Both the position numbers and the translations under genes were made by a program. A DNA stretch of 64,000 nucleotides from Oxalobacteraceae sp. CFBP 8761 (GTDB lineage Bacteria > Pseudomonadota > Gammaproteobacteria > Burkholderiales > Burkholderiaceae_D), in the NCBI GenBank assembly GCA_014841595.1, contig JACYUE010000001.1, forward strand, positions 2,654,996-2,718,995, given 5' to 3'. Within the stretch, counting starts at the first letter, position 1, and each line of letters opens with the position of its first letter. This document shows positions 47,007 to 56,892 of the stretch, in pieces. Below the pieces are notes generated by a model that had not been told where the DNA came from, did not search any database, and saw nothing but the letters and a program-made list of their open reading frames with translations.

Positions 47007-47659
47007 AACGTACTCCGACCGATTTCGCCGCCTGGCGCACACGACTCATTGCGCTGGCGGCGCAGGATGCCGGCACCGACGGCGCCCACGATGGCGCCCA
47101 CCTCGACCGCGTCTGGCGCAACGCCCAGGCGCTGCTCGCGCACTACCCGGAAGCCGACCGTCTGGTGGTGCTGGCGGCCAGCTATCTGCACGACCTGGTG
47201 AACCTGCCGAAGAACGACCCCGCGCGTAACCAGGCGTCGCGCCAATCGGCCGAACTGGCGCGCGCGTTGCTCGCGCTGCTGGGCTTCCCGCCCGAGAAAC
47301 TCGATGCGGTCGCCCATGCCATCGAAGCGCACAGCTTTTCGGCGGCGATTCCCGCCACCACGATCGAGGCCAAGATCGTGCAGGATGCCGACCGCCTCGA
47401 CGGCCTGGGCCTGGTCGGATTGGCGCGCATGTTCTACATCGCGGGGCGCATGGAAAGCGGCCTGGCGCATCCGACCGATCCGCTGGGCGACCAGCGCGCG
47501 CACGACGATCGCCGCTATGCACTCGACCACATCGTCGTCAAGCTCGACAAGCTGCCGGACCTGATGCAGACGGAAGCTGCGCGCGCCGTGGGCCGCGAAC
47601 GCCTCGAACAGCTGATGACGTTCCGCGCGCAGTTCGCGGCCGAGTGGAGCGGTGTCTAG
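47000..47659 (+). CDS. HD-domain phosphohydrolase
   Basis: This 219-aa protein belongs to the HD superfamily. Metal ligands are visible as H34 (AHLDRVWRNA), the HD pair in SYLHDLVNLPK, a later HAIEAHSF, and D in IVQDADRLDGLG. The arrangement matches YedJ-type HD hydrolases. The substrate, probably a nucleotide, is not known. It starts within the 3' end of the RNase HI gene (7-base overlap). Confidence 0.87.
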   Translation: MLERTPTDFAAWRTRLIALAAQDAGTDGAHDGAHLDRVWRNAQALLAHYPEADRLVVLAASYLHDLVNLPKNDPARNQASRQSAELARALLALLGFPPEKLDAVAHAIEAHSFSAAIPATTIEAKIVQDADRLDGLGLVGLARMFYIAGRMESGLAHPTDPLGDQRAHDDRRYALDHIVVKLDKLPDLMQTEAARAVGRERLEQLMTFRAQFAAEWSGV

Positions 47660-47660
47660 C

Positions 47661-47690
47661 GGTTGCTATCGGTTGCTATCGGTTGCTATC
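47661..47690 (+). repeat. Three tandem copies of GGTTGCTATC
   Basis: The 10-base unit GGTTGCTATC occurs three times in a row just after the HD gene's stop. It is a short direct repeat likely to vary by slippage and has no visible function. Confidence 0.85.
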
Positions 47691-47747
47691 GGCATGCAGG
47701 CGTTGCCGCAATGCTAAGATAGGCGACAGCCAACCGCCGAGGTGTCC

Positions 47748-49010
47748 ATGACCAGTACGACCACCGTGCCGCAAGCGTCCAGCGGCAACCTCAATTTCGT
47801 GCTGGTCTGCGTGTTCATCGACATGCTCGGCATTGGCCTGATCGTGCCCGTGCTGCCGCTGCTGGTCGGGCAGTTTGTCGAAGGCGCCGACATGCGCGCC
47901 CTCTGGTACGGCGTGCTGGCCACCGTGTTCGGGCTGCTGCAATTTCTGTTCATGCCGGCGCTCGGTGCGCTGAGCGACCGCGTCGGCCGCCGCCCCGTGC
48001 TGCTGTATTCAATGGGCGGCATGTGCCTGAACTTTCTCGTCACCGCCTGGGCGCCCAGCCTGGCCTGGTTGTTCCTGGGCCGCGTCATCGGCGGCATGTC
48101 GTCGGCCAGCATGTCGGTGGCGTCAGCCTACGCATCCGACATCTCGACCCGCGAAAACCGCGCCAAGAGCTTCGGCAAGATCGGCGCCGCCTTCGGCCTG
48201 GGCTTCATCTGCGGCCCCATGCTTGGCGGCGTGCTGGGCGAAACCAACCTGCACCTGCCGTTCTACGTCGCCGCCGCGCTGTCCGGCGCGAACCTCGTGT
48301 ACGGCTACTTCTTCGTGCCCGAGTCGCTGGCACCCGGCGCCCGCCCGCCCTTCGCGTGGGCGCGCCTGAACCCGTTCACGGCGCTGATGCGCCTCGTGCG
48401 GCGCCAGGACATCCGCGGCCTCGTCGTCGCGGTATTCCTGGCCACCTTCGCGCAGATGATGCTGCAATCGACCTGGGTGCTGTACACCACCTTCCGCTTC
48501 GACTGGACGCCGCGCGACAACGGCATCGCCCTGTTCTGCGTGGGCCTGACGTCGGTCATCGTGCAGGCCGGGCTGCTGGGCATCCTGATCCGGCGCTTTG
48601 GCGAGCCGCGCCTGGCCCTCCTGGGCCTGGGCTCGGGCGCCATGGCGTATGCCGCCTACGGCCTGGCGACCGAAGGCTGGATGATGTACGTCTTCATCAT
48701 GTGCAACGTCCTCGCCTACGCCGCCGGCCCGGCGCTGCAAGGGCTCGTCTCGAAATCCTCGCCGCCCGACCAGCAGGGCGAGTTGATGGGCTCCCTGCAG
48801 TCGATCGGCAGTCTAGCCGTCATCATCACGCCGCTGCTCGGCACAGGCATCCTCAGCGCGGTCAGCCACCTGCCGCAATCGGACTGGCGCGTCGGCAGCA
48901 GCTTCTACCTGTGCGCATTCATGCAACTGCTGGCGCTGATCGTCGCGTGGCGCTACTTCCGCCACCATAATATGGACCCGGACCAGGCCAAAAGCCGGGG
49001 TCAGGTCTGA
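47748..49010 (+). CDS. TetA-type MFS transporter
   Basis: This 420-aa, 12-helix major facilitator is of the TCR/Tet group. Motif A is clear as GALSDRVGRRPVLL between helices 2 and 3, and the antiporter-type region GRVIGGMSSASMSVASAYASD follows (in helices 4-5). It probably exports a drug or metabolite in exchange for protons; actual tetracycline resistance cannot be inferred. I preferred the ATG at 47748, with GAGG just upstream, over GTG at 47742. The final residues (KSRGQV) and the stop codon are supplied by a palindromic repeat inserted at the 3' end. Confidence 0.87.
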   Translation: MTSTTTVPQASSGNLNFVLVCVFIDMLGIGLIVPVLPLLVGQFVEGADMRALWYGVLATVFGLLQFLFMPALGALSDRVGRRPVLLYSMGGMCLNFLVTAWAPSLAWLFLGRVIGGMSSASMSVASAYASDISTRENRAKSFGKIGAAFGLGFICGPMLGGVLGETNLHLPFYVAAALSGANLVYGYFFVPESLAPGARPPFAWARLNPFTALMRLVRRQDIRGLVVAVFLATFAQMMLQSTWVLYTTFRFDWTPRDNGIALFCVGLTSVIVQAGLLGILIRRFGEPRLALLGLGSGAMAYAAYGLATEGWMMYVFIMCNVLAYAAGPALQGLVSKSSPPDQQGELMGSLQSIGSLAVIITPLLGTGILSAVSHLPQSDWRVGSSFYLCAFMQLLALIVAWRYFRHHNMDPDQAKSRGQV

Positions 49011-49239
49011 CATTTGGACACGACCCCAGCATTACAAAGCCGGGGTCAGGTCTGACATTCAGACACGACCTCAGCTTTAAGCAGTTGATTGAATGATGAT
49101 CGTGCAATTTTGACGTGCCTTGAGATACCAGTGCGAAACTTATTGTCTTTTTCAAGAACAGTGCTGAGCTCGTGTACGAATGTCAGACCTGACCCCCGGC
49201 TTTATGCTGAGCTCGTGTCCGAATGTCAGACCTGACCCC
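48998..49239. repeat. Nested palindromic repeat sharing arms with 12689-13018
   Basis: Two left arms (from 48998 and 49042) containing GGGGTCAGGTCTGACAT are followed by two right arms (ending at 49196 and 49239) containing ATGTCAGACCTGACCCC. The inner arms 49042-49075 and 49163-49196 pair over about 34 bases with few mismatches, and the outer arms do the same. The inner spacer is unrelated to that at 12.7 kb apart from the first bases after the arm. It fills the gap between the convergent MFS and TonB-receptor genes and could act as a two-way terminator. The source is probably a REP/RAYT-type element elsewhere in the genome. Confidence 0.8.
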
Positions 49240-49273
49240 CGCTTTTTTTGGCGCTACTTCAGGGATTTCAGCA

Positions 49274-51429
49274 TCAAAACGCCAGCTGATACGTAAGCGT
49301 GGCGCGCAGCGGGCCGGCGAAATAGAAGCGGCGTCTTTCCAGGCCTGTCACCGGGTCGGCGTACGACGGCTCGAATCCTTCATTTTCGCGCAGCAGATTG
49401 GCCAGCGACAGCCGCAGCAAGCGCTTGGCGTCGATGCGCCATGCGGCGTACGCGTCCAGGTCAGTGCGCGGCGCGGTGTAGTAACCGCGATTGGCCGTCA
49501 CGCGAACCAGCCCGTCGCGCTTGTGCGCCACGCTGCTGCCAAGCGTCAGCGCGCCCCGGCGGTAATCGATCCCAAAGTTGGCCGACAAGGGCGTTTGCCG
49601 TTCGAGACGGTTATCGGGGCCCGGTACCGATTCGACGCGCGACCAGTGACGTGCCACGCCCGCCCGCACGTCGATCTCCGGCGCGTCCGCGAACAGGGAC
49701 TTGAGCGGAAACTTCGTTTCGAGCTCCGCTGAGCGGGTCTCGGCGCGGCCGTCGTTCACCGGCGTGAAGATCCAGCGGTAACCGTCAAAGTAGATGCGGT
49801 TGCTCGTGTAGTCATCGATCCGGCGCAGCGAAGTGGCGATCGACACCATCGCGTTCTCGGCCCAGTAGTGTTCGTAAGCGGCGTCGACGCCCCACGCCAG
49901 TTCGGGCCTGAGGTTCGATTGCCCTGGAAGTCGGCTTCGGTGGCGCTGTTGTTCTCAAAGGCTTGCCGACGCGGCAGCAGGTTCCACAACGCCGGCTCCT
50001 TGTAGGTGCGCGTGAGTGCGAAGCGCACCTGGTCGCCCTTGCGGCCCGGGATCTTCCATAAGGTCTGCATGACCGGGCTCCAGACGCCGGAGCCCGTGCG
50101 GGTCGAGGCAAACGAATTGCCGGATGCGCGCGTGCGGATGCCCTCCCAGCGCAGTCCCAGGTACATCGACCAGTGCGGCGTGATGTCCCACTCGTCCTGG
50201 GCGTACATGGCCAACCGGGTCACGCGCGCCTCGAACGTTTCGTCCAGCGCCAGCCCGGACGGAAACGCGCGCACGCGATCCTGTTCGATGCGCGTCTCGT
50301 CGCTCCACGTGACGCTGCCGTCCCAGCCAGTGGCAAGCGCGTGACCGCTGCCGAGTTTGCGCATCGCCTTGCCGGTCGAATTGATGCCGCGGTCACGCCG
50401 CGCACCATTGATGCGGCCATCGGTCTCGGGATTGCCGGCAGCGTCGCGCCCATCGCGCAATCCCACATTCTCGCTGCGCTCACCCGTCAGGCCAAGCTTG
50501 GCTTCGATGCTGGCGCCGGACGGAAAGCCCCTGCTCCAGCGCAGGTCGGTGCGCGCCGTTTCGTCATCGGCGCGGTAGTGCGTGACCAGATCGGGCGCAG
50601 GTGGCGGGCCGCCGATCAGCGTGGTGACAAGGGCATGGCCGCGGTTGCGAAACCGGGTCACGTTCACGAACGTCTCGGACGTGATCTTGTCGCCGCCAGC
50701 CAGTGTCCACTCCAGGCGCGGCGTCAGGTTCAGGCGTCGCATGCGGCCACGTTCATCGGTCGCCGTCGTGCGCAGCAGGTCGAGGGCGCCGTCGGTTCCC
50801 GTGTTCTCCAGCACCATCCCATTGACGCGATCGAACCGTTCGCTCACGCCATCGCCGGCCAGCGACCAGGCGAAGCCCTCGCGCCGGTCGCTCAGTTGCA
50901 GGGACGCAGTCGGCCCCTTGAACACATCCGAACCGAGCATGCCCAGCTTGAGCTCGCGCTCCCTGGTCTTGGCCACGTGGCGCAGGACGATGTTGACCGT
51001 GCCGGCCACCGCCTGCGTCGACAGGTCTGCCGTCGCGGCGCGCAGCACCTCGATGCGCTCGACCACCTCGGGCGACAGCGTGTCGAAGCTGAAGTTGCCG
51101 GGGGCCCGTTCGCCGTTGATCAGTACCTGCGTGTAGCCGGCGCCCAGTCCACGTAGCTGGATCGTCCCGCCCTGGCCACTGCTGCCGTCGATCGTCACCC
51201 CGGGTACGCGCCGCAGCGCATCCAGGATCGAGCGGTCGCCGTAGCGCGTGAGTTGGTCGCGCTTGATGATGATGCGGGTGGCGGTGTCGTCGCGACGCGC
51301 ATCGTAGCCGGCAGCGCTGCCCCGGATGTCCACCTGCGGGATGCCAGGTTCAGTCTGGGCAGCTGCCGGTAGCGGCAGACTTGCAGCGATCAACAGGGAC
51401 ACGGTGTAGTGCGTTGGCAGATTCGTCAC
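49274..51429 (-). pseudogene. TonB-dependent outer-membrane receptor split by a frameshift
   Basis: This gene encodes a TonB-dependent receptor of about 718 aa if one base is restored. It has a signal peptide (about 1-25), a plug domain (about 40-150, with RRVPGVTIDGSSGQGGTIQL and GYTQVLINGERAPG), and a beta-barrel. The reading frame changes near 49918-49924: upstream of this point the protein reads NNSATEADFQG, and restoring one base continues as QSNLRPELAWGVDAAYEHYW before joining the second frame (49274-49849, MVSIATSLRRIDDYTSNR). That second frame ends in a proper C-terminal barrel strand finishing YQLAF. A one-base deletion, real or a sequencing error, explains this. If real, the receptor lacks its last ~210 residues and cannot insert. 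Confidence 0.85.
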
Positions 51430-51668
51430 GGCGGCTTCTCCAGGTTATTGAACAGACCGGGCCAGAATATGCCACTTCGTAGCAGAGTGTAAACGTAAAT
51501 ATAGAAGTTTTTATTCGACTGCAGCGCATCCCATATTGCTAGCTAATGGAACTTATAAATAACAGGGAAGCGCATGCTTGCACTGTCCGCCATCCCCCGG
51601 CGACCTGCGGTACACTCGTCTCAACAGTGTTAAAAGCGGCAACAGAATTTCCGTCTGACATGCCCAGC

Positions 51669-51674
51669 TATAAT
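51669..51674 (+). promoter_or_regulatory. Consensus -10 element upstream of psd
   Basis: TATAAT lies 30 bases before the GTG start of psd. The -35 region at 15-17 bases upstream (ATTTCC/TTTCCG) is poor, so only the -10 match supports a promoter. Confidence 0.4.
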
Positions 51675-51703
51675 GCGCACTTTTCCGCGAAAGGCGATCG
51701 ACC

Positions 51704-52555
51704 GTGTCCAGACTCAAAGTCCTGCCCCAATATGTGATGCCGAAGCAGGCAATGACCAACCTCGCCGGCCGCGTTGCCGGCCACCGTGGTGGGTCGATGA
51801 CGACTGGCCTGATCCGTTGGTTCGTGGGCAAATACGGCGTCGACATGAGCGAAGCAGCCAATCCGGACATCGCCAGCTACCCGAGTTTCAACGAGTTTTT
51901 CACCCGCGCCCTGCGCGATGGCGTGCGCCCTTTGGCACAGGCCGATTACGTGTGCCCGGTCGACGGCGCGATCAGCCAGTTCGGCGACATCGATGACCAT
52001 CAGATTTTCCAGGCCAAGGGCCACAAATTCACCACGGCCGAACTGGTCGGCGGCGACCAGACGCTGGCGGCGCACTTCCAGCACGGCCACTTCGCCAACG
52101 TCTACCTGAGCCCGAAGGATTACCACCGCATCCACATGCCCTGCGACGGCCGTCTGACGCGCATGATCTATGTGCCGGGCAAGCTGTTCTCGGTGAACCC
52201 GACGACGGCGCGGGGCGTGCCGGGGCTGTTCGCGCGTAACGAGCGCGTCGTGTGCGTGTTCGACAGCGACGAATTCGGGCCATTCGTGATGACGCTCGTG
52301 GGCGCGACCATCGTCGGCAGCATGGCGACTGTCTGGCATGGCGTCGTCAATCCGCCGCGCATGGCGCGCATCTGCGACTGGCAGTACGAGCCGGGCCAGG
52401 TCACGCTGAAAAAAGGCGATGAGATGGGCCGCTTCCTGCTCGGCTCCACCGTCGTGATGCTGTTCCAGAAAGGCGCGATCCGCTTCAATCCGGCCTGGGC
52501 GCCCGAAGGCAAGGTGCGCCTGGGTGACGTGATGGGCAACCGGCCCCTGCGCTGA
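51704..52555 (+). CDS. psd: Phosphatidylserine decarboxylase proenzyme
   Basis: This 283-aa inner-membrane enzyme converts phosphatidylserine to phosphatidylethanolamine. It is made as a proenzyme and cleaves itself at the LGST motif (FLLGSTVV), where S248 becomes the pyruvoyl group. The conserved PVDGAIS segment (about residue 86) and the HRIHMPCDG region supply the Asp/His residues for self-cleavage. The start is GTG at 51704, giving MSRLKVLPQY, the normal family N-terminus and length. It has its own promoter-like -10 element and is convergent with the LysR gene, 10 bases apart. Confidence 0.95.
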   Translation: MSRLKVLPQYVMPKQAMTNLAGRVAGHRGGSMTTGLIRWFVGKYGVDMSEAANPDIASYPSFNEFFTRALRDGVRPLAQADYVCPVDGAISQFGDIDDHQIFQAKGHKFTTAELVGGDQTLAAHFQHGHFANVYLSPKDYHRIHMPCDGRLTRMIYVPGKLFSVNPTTARGVPGLFARNERVVCVFDSDEFGPFVMTLVGATIVGSMATVWHGVVNPPRMARICDWQYEPGQVTLKKGDEMGRFLLGSTVVMLFQKGAIRFNPAWAPEGKVRLGDVMGNRPLR

Positions 52556-52565
52556 TCGTTCGCGC

Positions 52566-53537
52566 TCAGGCAACGTCCGGCGCACCCTTCTCCAATGCGG
52601 CCTTCGCCCTGAAGGCCGCAGCGATCTGCTCCGGCCCATGGCCGTGGGCCGTACAGGTCTCTTCCATCATCGCCAGGAATGCGCGCGTCTTGGCCGGCAT
52701 CAGCTTGCGGCTCGGGAACACGGCCCAGCCATTCGCGGTTGGCATCTCCCACTCCGGCAGCACCCGCACCAGTTCCCCCGTCTGCATATACGGTTCGGCA
52801 AACAGCGTCGAGCTGAGCGCGATCCCGGCGCCGCGCGCAGCGATGCGCGCCAGCAGGTCGGGTGAATTGGCTGTCAGCCGGCTTGACAGCGCGCGCTGCC
52901 AGCGCACTTTCCCGCGAATCAGCGTCCATGGCATCGGGCCGCCGCTGCGGCTCAGGATGCACAGCACGTCGTGCGTGGCCAGGTCGTCCGGATGCTCGGG
53001 AATGCCGTGCCGCGCCAGGTAGGCGGGCGATGCGAACAGGCCCGGCTGCTCGAGGATGAACGGGCGCGCGCTGAGCGTGGCGTCGTCCGGCAAATCGCCC
53101 ATGCGGATGGCAATGTCGAAATTCTCGGCCACCAGGTCGACCCGGCGCGGCGTCAGGTCCATCTCGAGCGTCACGGCCGGGTAGCGCTCGAGAAAGCGCG
53201 CGATCACGTGATTCAGGGTGCTATTGGCGAAGTCGCCCGGCGCCGAGATGCGCAGCTTGCCGCTCGGCTCGCCCTGGCGGTGCTGGGCCAGCGCGCCAGC
53301 CGCCTCCACTTCGTCGGCCAGGCGCCGCGCGTGCTCATACAGGCTGGCGCCGAATTCCGTCACCACCAGCTTGCGCGTCGTGCGTTGCAGCAGCCGCTCG
53401 CCCAGGGTCGTCTCGAGCAGCGCCAGGCGGCGCGACACGGTCGACTTCGGCAAATTGACGCGATCGGCTGCGCGCGTGAAGCTTCCCGCCTCGACGATAC
53501 GTGCAAACAGCAGCAGGTCATTCGGTTCGACGTCCAT
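52566..53537 (-). CDS. LysR-family regulator divergent from azoR
   Basis: This 323-aa regulator has an N-terminal winged helix-turn-helix (residues about 5-62, SFTRAADRVNLPKSTVSRRL) and a C-terminal substrate-binding fold (about 90-300) of the CrgA/DmlR-like subgroup. It is transcribed divergently from the azoreductase-pirin pair across a 108-base gap, the usual layout for a LysR controlling its neighbour. It probably senses a quinone or electrophile-type signal; that is inference from the target genes. Confidence 0.88.
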   Translation of the reverse strand: MDVEPNDLLLFARIVEAGSFTRAADRVNLPKSTVSRRLALLETTLGERLLQRTTRKLVVTEFGASLYEHARRLADEVEAAGALAQHRQGEPSGKLRISAPGDFANSTLNHVIARFLERYPAVTLEMDLTPRRVDLVAENFDIAIRMGDLPDDATLSARPFILEQPGLFASPAYLARHGIPEHPDDLATHDVLCILSRSGGPMPWTLIRGKVRWQRALSSRLTANSPDLLARIAARGAGIALSSTLFAEPYMQTGELVRVLPEWEMPTANGWAVFPSRKLMPAKTRAFLAMMEETCTAHGHGPEQIAAAFRAKAALEKGAPDVA

Positions 53538-53645
53538 GATTGTCCCATCAGCAGAATAATGTTATCCATTTTACGAGCTTTCGCATTGTTTTTGGAAAGA
53601 CTAAAGTAGACCCATCGCTACTCCAACCACGAAGGGACCACCACC

Positions 53646-54242
53646 ATGAACATCCTGCACATCACCTCGAGCATCCGCGGCGACGCCTCCGAATCGACCC
53701 GCGTCACGCAACAGATCGTCGACAAGCTCGTCGCCGCCAACCCGGGCGCGACCGTCGTGCGCCGCGACCTGGGCGCCGCCCCGGTCCCGCTGCTCGACGG
53801 CGCCGCACTGGGCGCGCTGTTCACGCCGGGTGACCAGCGCAGCGCGGCGCAACTGGCGCGCGTGGAGCAGGACGACGCGCTGATCCTCGAAGCGCAGGCG
53901 GCCGACGTGATCGTGCTGGGTGCGCCGATGTACAACTTCTCGATGCCGGCGCAGCTGAAAAGCTGGTTCGACGCCATCGCCCGCGCTGGCGTGACGTTCC
54001 GCTATACCGAGACCGGTCCGGAAGGCCTGCTCAAGAACAAGAAGGTCTACGTGGCTGCAGCGCGCGGTGGTGTCTACGAAGAGGCACAGGATCCGCAAGT
54101 GCCGCAGATGCGCGCGCTGCTGGGCTTTTTGGGCCTGGTCGACCAGACCTATATCTACTCGTCGGGCATGGCAATGGGGCCGGACGCCGTCGCTGCGGGC
54201 CAGGCAGCGGCCAATGCCGCCGTTGAAGCGGCGCTGGCGTAA
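53646..54242 (+). CDS. azoR: FMN-dependent NADH-azoreductase/quinone reductase
   Basis: This 198-aa flavodoxin-fold enzyme reduces azo dyes and quinones by two-electron steps. Family motifs are [18 protein letters not shown] at the N-terminus (phosphate-binding loop), [18 protein letters not shown] in the middle, and [17 protein letters not shown] afterwards. The length and ordering match AzoR. An AAGGGACC stretch lies upstream of the ATG. It is probably cotranscribed with the pirin gene 51 bases downstream and controlled by the divergent LysR. Confidence 0.92.
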   Translation: MNILHITSSIRGDASESTRVTQQIVDKLVAANPGATVVRRDLGAAPVPLLDGAALGALFTPGDQRSAAQLARVEQDDALILEAQAADVIVLGAPMYNFSMPAQLKSWFDAIARAGVTFRYTETGPEGLLKNKKVYVAAARGGVYEEAQDPQVPQMRALLGFLGLVDQTYIYSSGMAMGPDAVAAGQAAANAAVEAALA

Positions 54243-54293
54243 TACCGGTAAAACCCGGCCGCCATCAGGCGGTCCAACCACCAGGAGAACAGA

Positions 54294-55175
54294 TTGACCA
54301 CTACCGTCACGCAGCCAGTCACCACGGCGCCCCTCGCAAAAAGCCGTGGCGTCGAGCGCCTCATCAACGGCCAGTTCGTGATGGACGGCGCGGGCGTACG
54401 CATCAACCGCATCCTGACTGGTCCCCTGCAGCGCCGCCTGGACCCGTTCCTGATGCTCGATGCCTTCGGCAGCGACAAGCCGGGCGACTACATCGCTGGC
54501 TTTCCCGAGCACCCGCACCGGGGCTTCGAGACCATCACCTACATGCTGGCCGGGCGCATGCGTCACCGCGACAGCGCCGGCAACGAAGGCCTGGTCACCG
54601 ATGGCGGCGTGCAGTGGATGACGGCCGGCCGCGGGGTGATTCACTCCGAGATGCCGGAGCAGAACGCCGGCCTGATGGAAGGCTTCCAGCTCTGGCTCAA
54701 CCTGCCCGCGAGCGACAAGATGACGGCGCCGTGGTATCGCGACATCCCGCTCGAGGAAGTGCCGCGCCTGACAACGCCTGACGGCGTGACCGTGCAGGTG
54801 ATCGCCGGCCGCACGCATGGCGTCGAGGGCGCAGTGCAGCGGGCGCATACCGAGCCGCTGTATCTCGACCTCGAGATCCCGGCCGGGGTGACGTTCGAGC
54901 AGCCGATTCCGGCCGGACACAATGCGTTCGTCTATGTGTTTCGCGGTGAAGCCGTCATCGACGGAAAAGGCGTGCCGCAAACGCGCATGGCGATCCTCGA
55001 CAATGCCGCCGGCGCCGACGGCGTGCGGATCAAGGCGATCGCACCCACGCGCCTGCTGGTACTGGCCGGCCGCCCTTTGAGCGAACCCATTGCGCAGTAC
55101 GGACCGTTCGTGATGAATACCCAGGCCGAGCTGCATCAGGCGGTCGAGGATTTTCGGGCCGGGCGTTTCGCATAA
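54294..55175 (+). CDS. Pirin-family cupin protein, copy 2
   Basis: This 293-aa pirin starts at TTG (54294) with AGGAGA seven bases upstream. The metal site is readable in FPEHPHRGFETITYMLAG and MTAGRGVIHSE. Pirins next to azoreductase genes under a LysR regulator are a recurring arrangement tied to quinone or flavonoid stress. Sequence differs clearly from the pirin at 30522, so the two are not recent duplicates. Confidence 0.88.
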   Translation: MTTTVTQPVTTAPLAKSRGVERLINGQFVMDGAGVRINRILTGPLQRRLDPFLMLDAFGSDKPGDYIAGFPEHPHRGFETITYMLAGRMRHRDSAGNEGLVTDGGVQWMTAGRGVIHSEMPEQNAGLMEGFQLWLNLPASDKMTAPWYRDIPLEEVPRLTTPDGVTVQVIAGRTHGVEGAVQRAHTEPLYLDLEIPAGVTFEQPIPAGHNAFVYVFRGEAVIDGKGVPQTRMAILDNAAGADGVRIKAIAPTRLLVLAGRPLSEPIAQYGPFVMNTQAELHQAVEDFRAGRFA

Positions 55176-55256
55176 GCGCGTTGTCAGCGGCCACCCTACG
55201 TACCTGGCAGGCATGCGCTACACTCTCGGGATGACACAAGCGCAACACAGCCTGCC

Positions 55257-55727
55257 ATGGCACTGCTAGACACCCTGGGCGACCTGCTCGCCCGCGCCAG
55301 CTATGCGCTGGGGCTGGAAAACGCCGACCGCTTCCCGCGCGGGCACGCTTCCCCGTACACCCGCTGGAACAAGGCGTACTTCGACATCCCGTCCGACCTC
55401 AAGGCTGAGCGGATGGAAACCATCATCTGCGCGGCCATCACCAACACGCCCTATGTGTTCGGCGAGATCCGCAATCCGACGCCGCGCATGCAGCGCGCGT
55501 TACTTGCCATCATCGAAGCGCGCCTGCGCCGCGCCGACGCGCCGGCCGATCTGGTGGCGCTGCTGATCAGGGCATACCGTCAGCCGCACACACCCGACAT
55601 CGTGCCGGGCCTGCGCGCGACGATCGCGGCCAATGCGCAGTTCGATGCAAATATCCAGGCGCATGCGGTGCTGGCGTATCTGGGCGATGCGCCGGCGGGG
55701 TTTGGCGTGATCGAGGCGCGGGGCTGA
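55257..55727 (+). CDS. Hypothetical protein, possible starvation/HEAT-like helical protein
   Basis: This 156-aa soluble protein has no signal peptide. It is largely helical, with an N-terminal LLDTLGDLLARASYALGLE and a short SPYTRWNKAYFDIP segment that may be family-specific. I do not recognise a domain. It lies between the pirin and aspartoacylase-like genes on the same strand, with gaps of 81 and 75 bases, and could be independent of both. Confidence 0.55.
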   Translation: MALLDTLGDLLARASYALGLENADRFPRGHASPYTRWNKAYFDIPSDLKAERMETIICAAITNTPYVFGEIRNPTPRMQRALLAIIEARLRRADAPADLVALLIRAYRQPHTPDIVPGLRATIAANAQFDANIQAHAVLAYLGDAPAGFGVIEARG

Positions 55728-55802
55728 TGCAGCCAGCATGCGTCAATGCTGGCATTTACCGATAAAATACCGCCACCCATTTTCTCTTCACTCACACCGC
55801 CC

Positions 55803-56777
55803 ATGACTTCGCCCCGCCAGTTCCAGTTCAAATCGATCAACTACACCGGCCTGCAGCCAGGCCCGCGCGTCATCATCATGGGCGCGACCCACGGCAACGA
55901 GGTATGCGGCACCAAAGCCATCCGGCGCGTGATGGACGAGATCGACAGCGGCGCGCTGCACATTGCTGCCGGCAGCGTGACATTCGTGCCAATCGTCAAT
56001 CCGCTGGCGTACCAGCAGGTCACGCGCAATGGCGACCGCAACCTGAACCGCGACCTGTTCCCGAAAGCCAATCCACAGGATTTCGAAGACCAGATCGCGA
56101 ACTGGCTGTGCCCCCTGCTCGGCCAGCACGACGTGCTGCTCGATATCCATTCGTTTGCCGCCACGGGCGAGCCGTTCGTGATGGTTGGTCCGCTCGACAA
56201 TGACGGCACGCTGCAGCCGTTCCGCCACGCCGAAAAAGAACGCGCGTGGGCGCGCCGCCTGGGCGTGCGTCGCTTTGTCGATGGCTGGCTGGCGACCTAT
56301 GGCGACGGCGTGCAGCGCCGCAGCCGCAGTGCCGACGAACTGGAAACGGTGTTGCGTTATGGCGTGGGCACCACCGAATACATGCGCAGCACGGGTGGCT
56401 ACGCGCTGACGCTCGAAGCCGGCCAGCACGACGATCCGGCCGCGCCCGATGTGGCATACCGCGCGATCATGAATACGCTGGCGCACCTGGGTTTGATTGC
56501 GGCGCCCGACCCGGTGCCCGTGGATTTCGATGCCATGGAAGCGCTGTCGATGGTGGTCGTGCACGACAAGCTGCACGCGGATGACGCGTTCGTGCGTCCC
56601 TGGAAAAGCTTCGATCCGGTTGAAGAAGGTGAACTGATCGGCACCCGCGCCGACGGCACGCCCGTCACCGCCGAATTCGGCGGCCGTATCCTGTTCCCGG
56701 CCGCCAGCGCTGCCGCCAACACCGAGTGGTATTACCTCACCCGCACAAACCCGCTGTTCGGACGCGAACAGGGCTGA
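55803..56777 (+). CDS. Aspartoacylase/succinylglutamate desuccinylase-family zinc hydrolase
   Basis: This 324-aa protein of the M14-like AstE/AspA family starts at 55803 (MTSPRQFQF). Zinc ligands are visible: H and E in IIMGATHGNEVCG (about residues 20-32) and the His in LLDIHSFAATGEP, with the catalytic Glu probably in TLEAGQHDDP. The RNLNRDLFP segment binds the substrate carboxylate. It should cleave an N-acylated amino acid or related amide; no arginine-catabolism genes are next to it, so the substrate is open. Confidence 0.85.
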   Translation: MTSPRQFQFKSINYTGLQPGPRVIIMGATHGNEVCGTKAIRRVMDEIDSGALHIAAGSVTFVPIVNPLAYQQVTRNGDRNLNRDLFPKANPQDFEDQIANWLCPLLGQHDVLLDIHSFAATGEPFVMVGPLDNDGTLQPFRHAEKERAWARRLGVRRFVDGWLATYGDGVQRRSRSADELETVLRYGVGTTEYMRSTGGYALTLEAGQHDDPAAPDVAYRAIMNTLAHLGLIAAPDPVPVDFDAMEALSMVVVHDKLHADDAFVRPWKSFDPVEEGELIGTRADGTPVTAEFGGRILFPAASAAANTEWYYLTRTNPLFGREQG

Positions 56778-56892
56778 GCTTCACGATGCCGCTGATGATC
56801 AGCGCGTTCGGCAACAGTCGCAGCGCGCCGGTCCAGATGGCGTAGGCAGCACCCGGCAGCAAAAATCGGACCCCCGCCAGCAGACTTTTTTT

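Noticed and set aside
47748..49010. Calling the MFS gene a tetracycline-resistance determinant
   Set aside because: Motif A and general layout match the Tet/TCR group, but there is no TetR-type repressor gene beside it and drug specificity cannot be read from these motifs.
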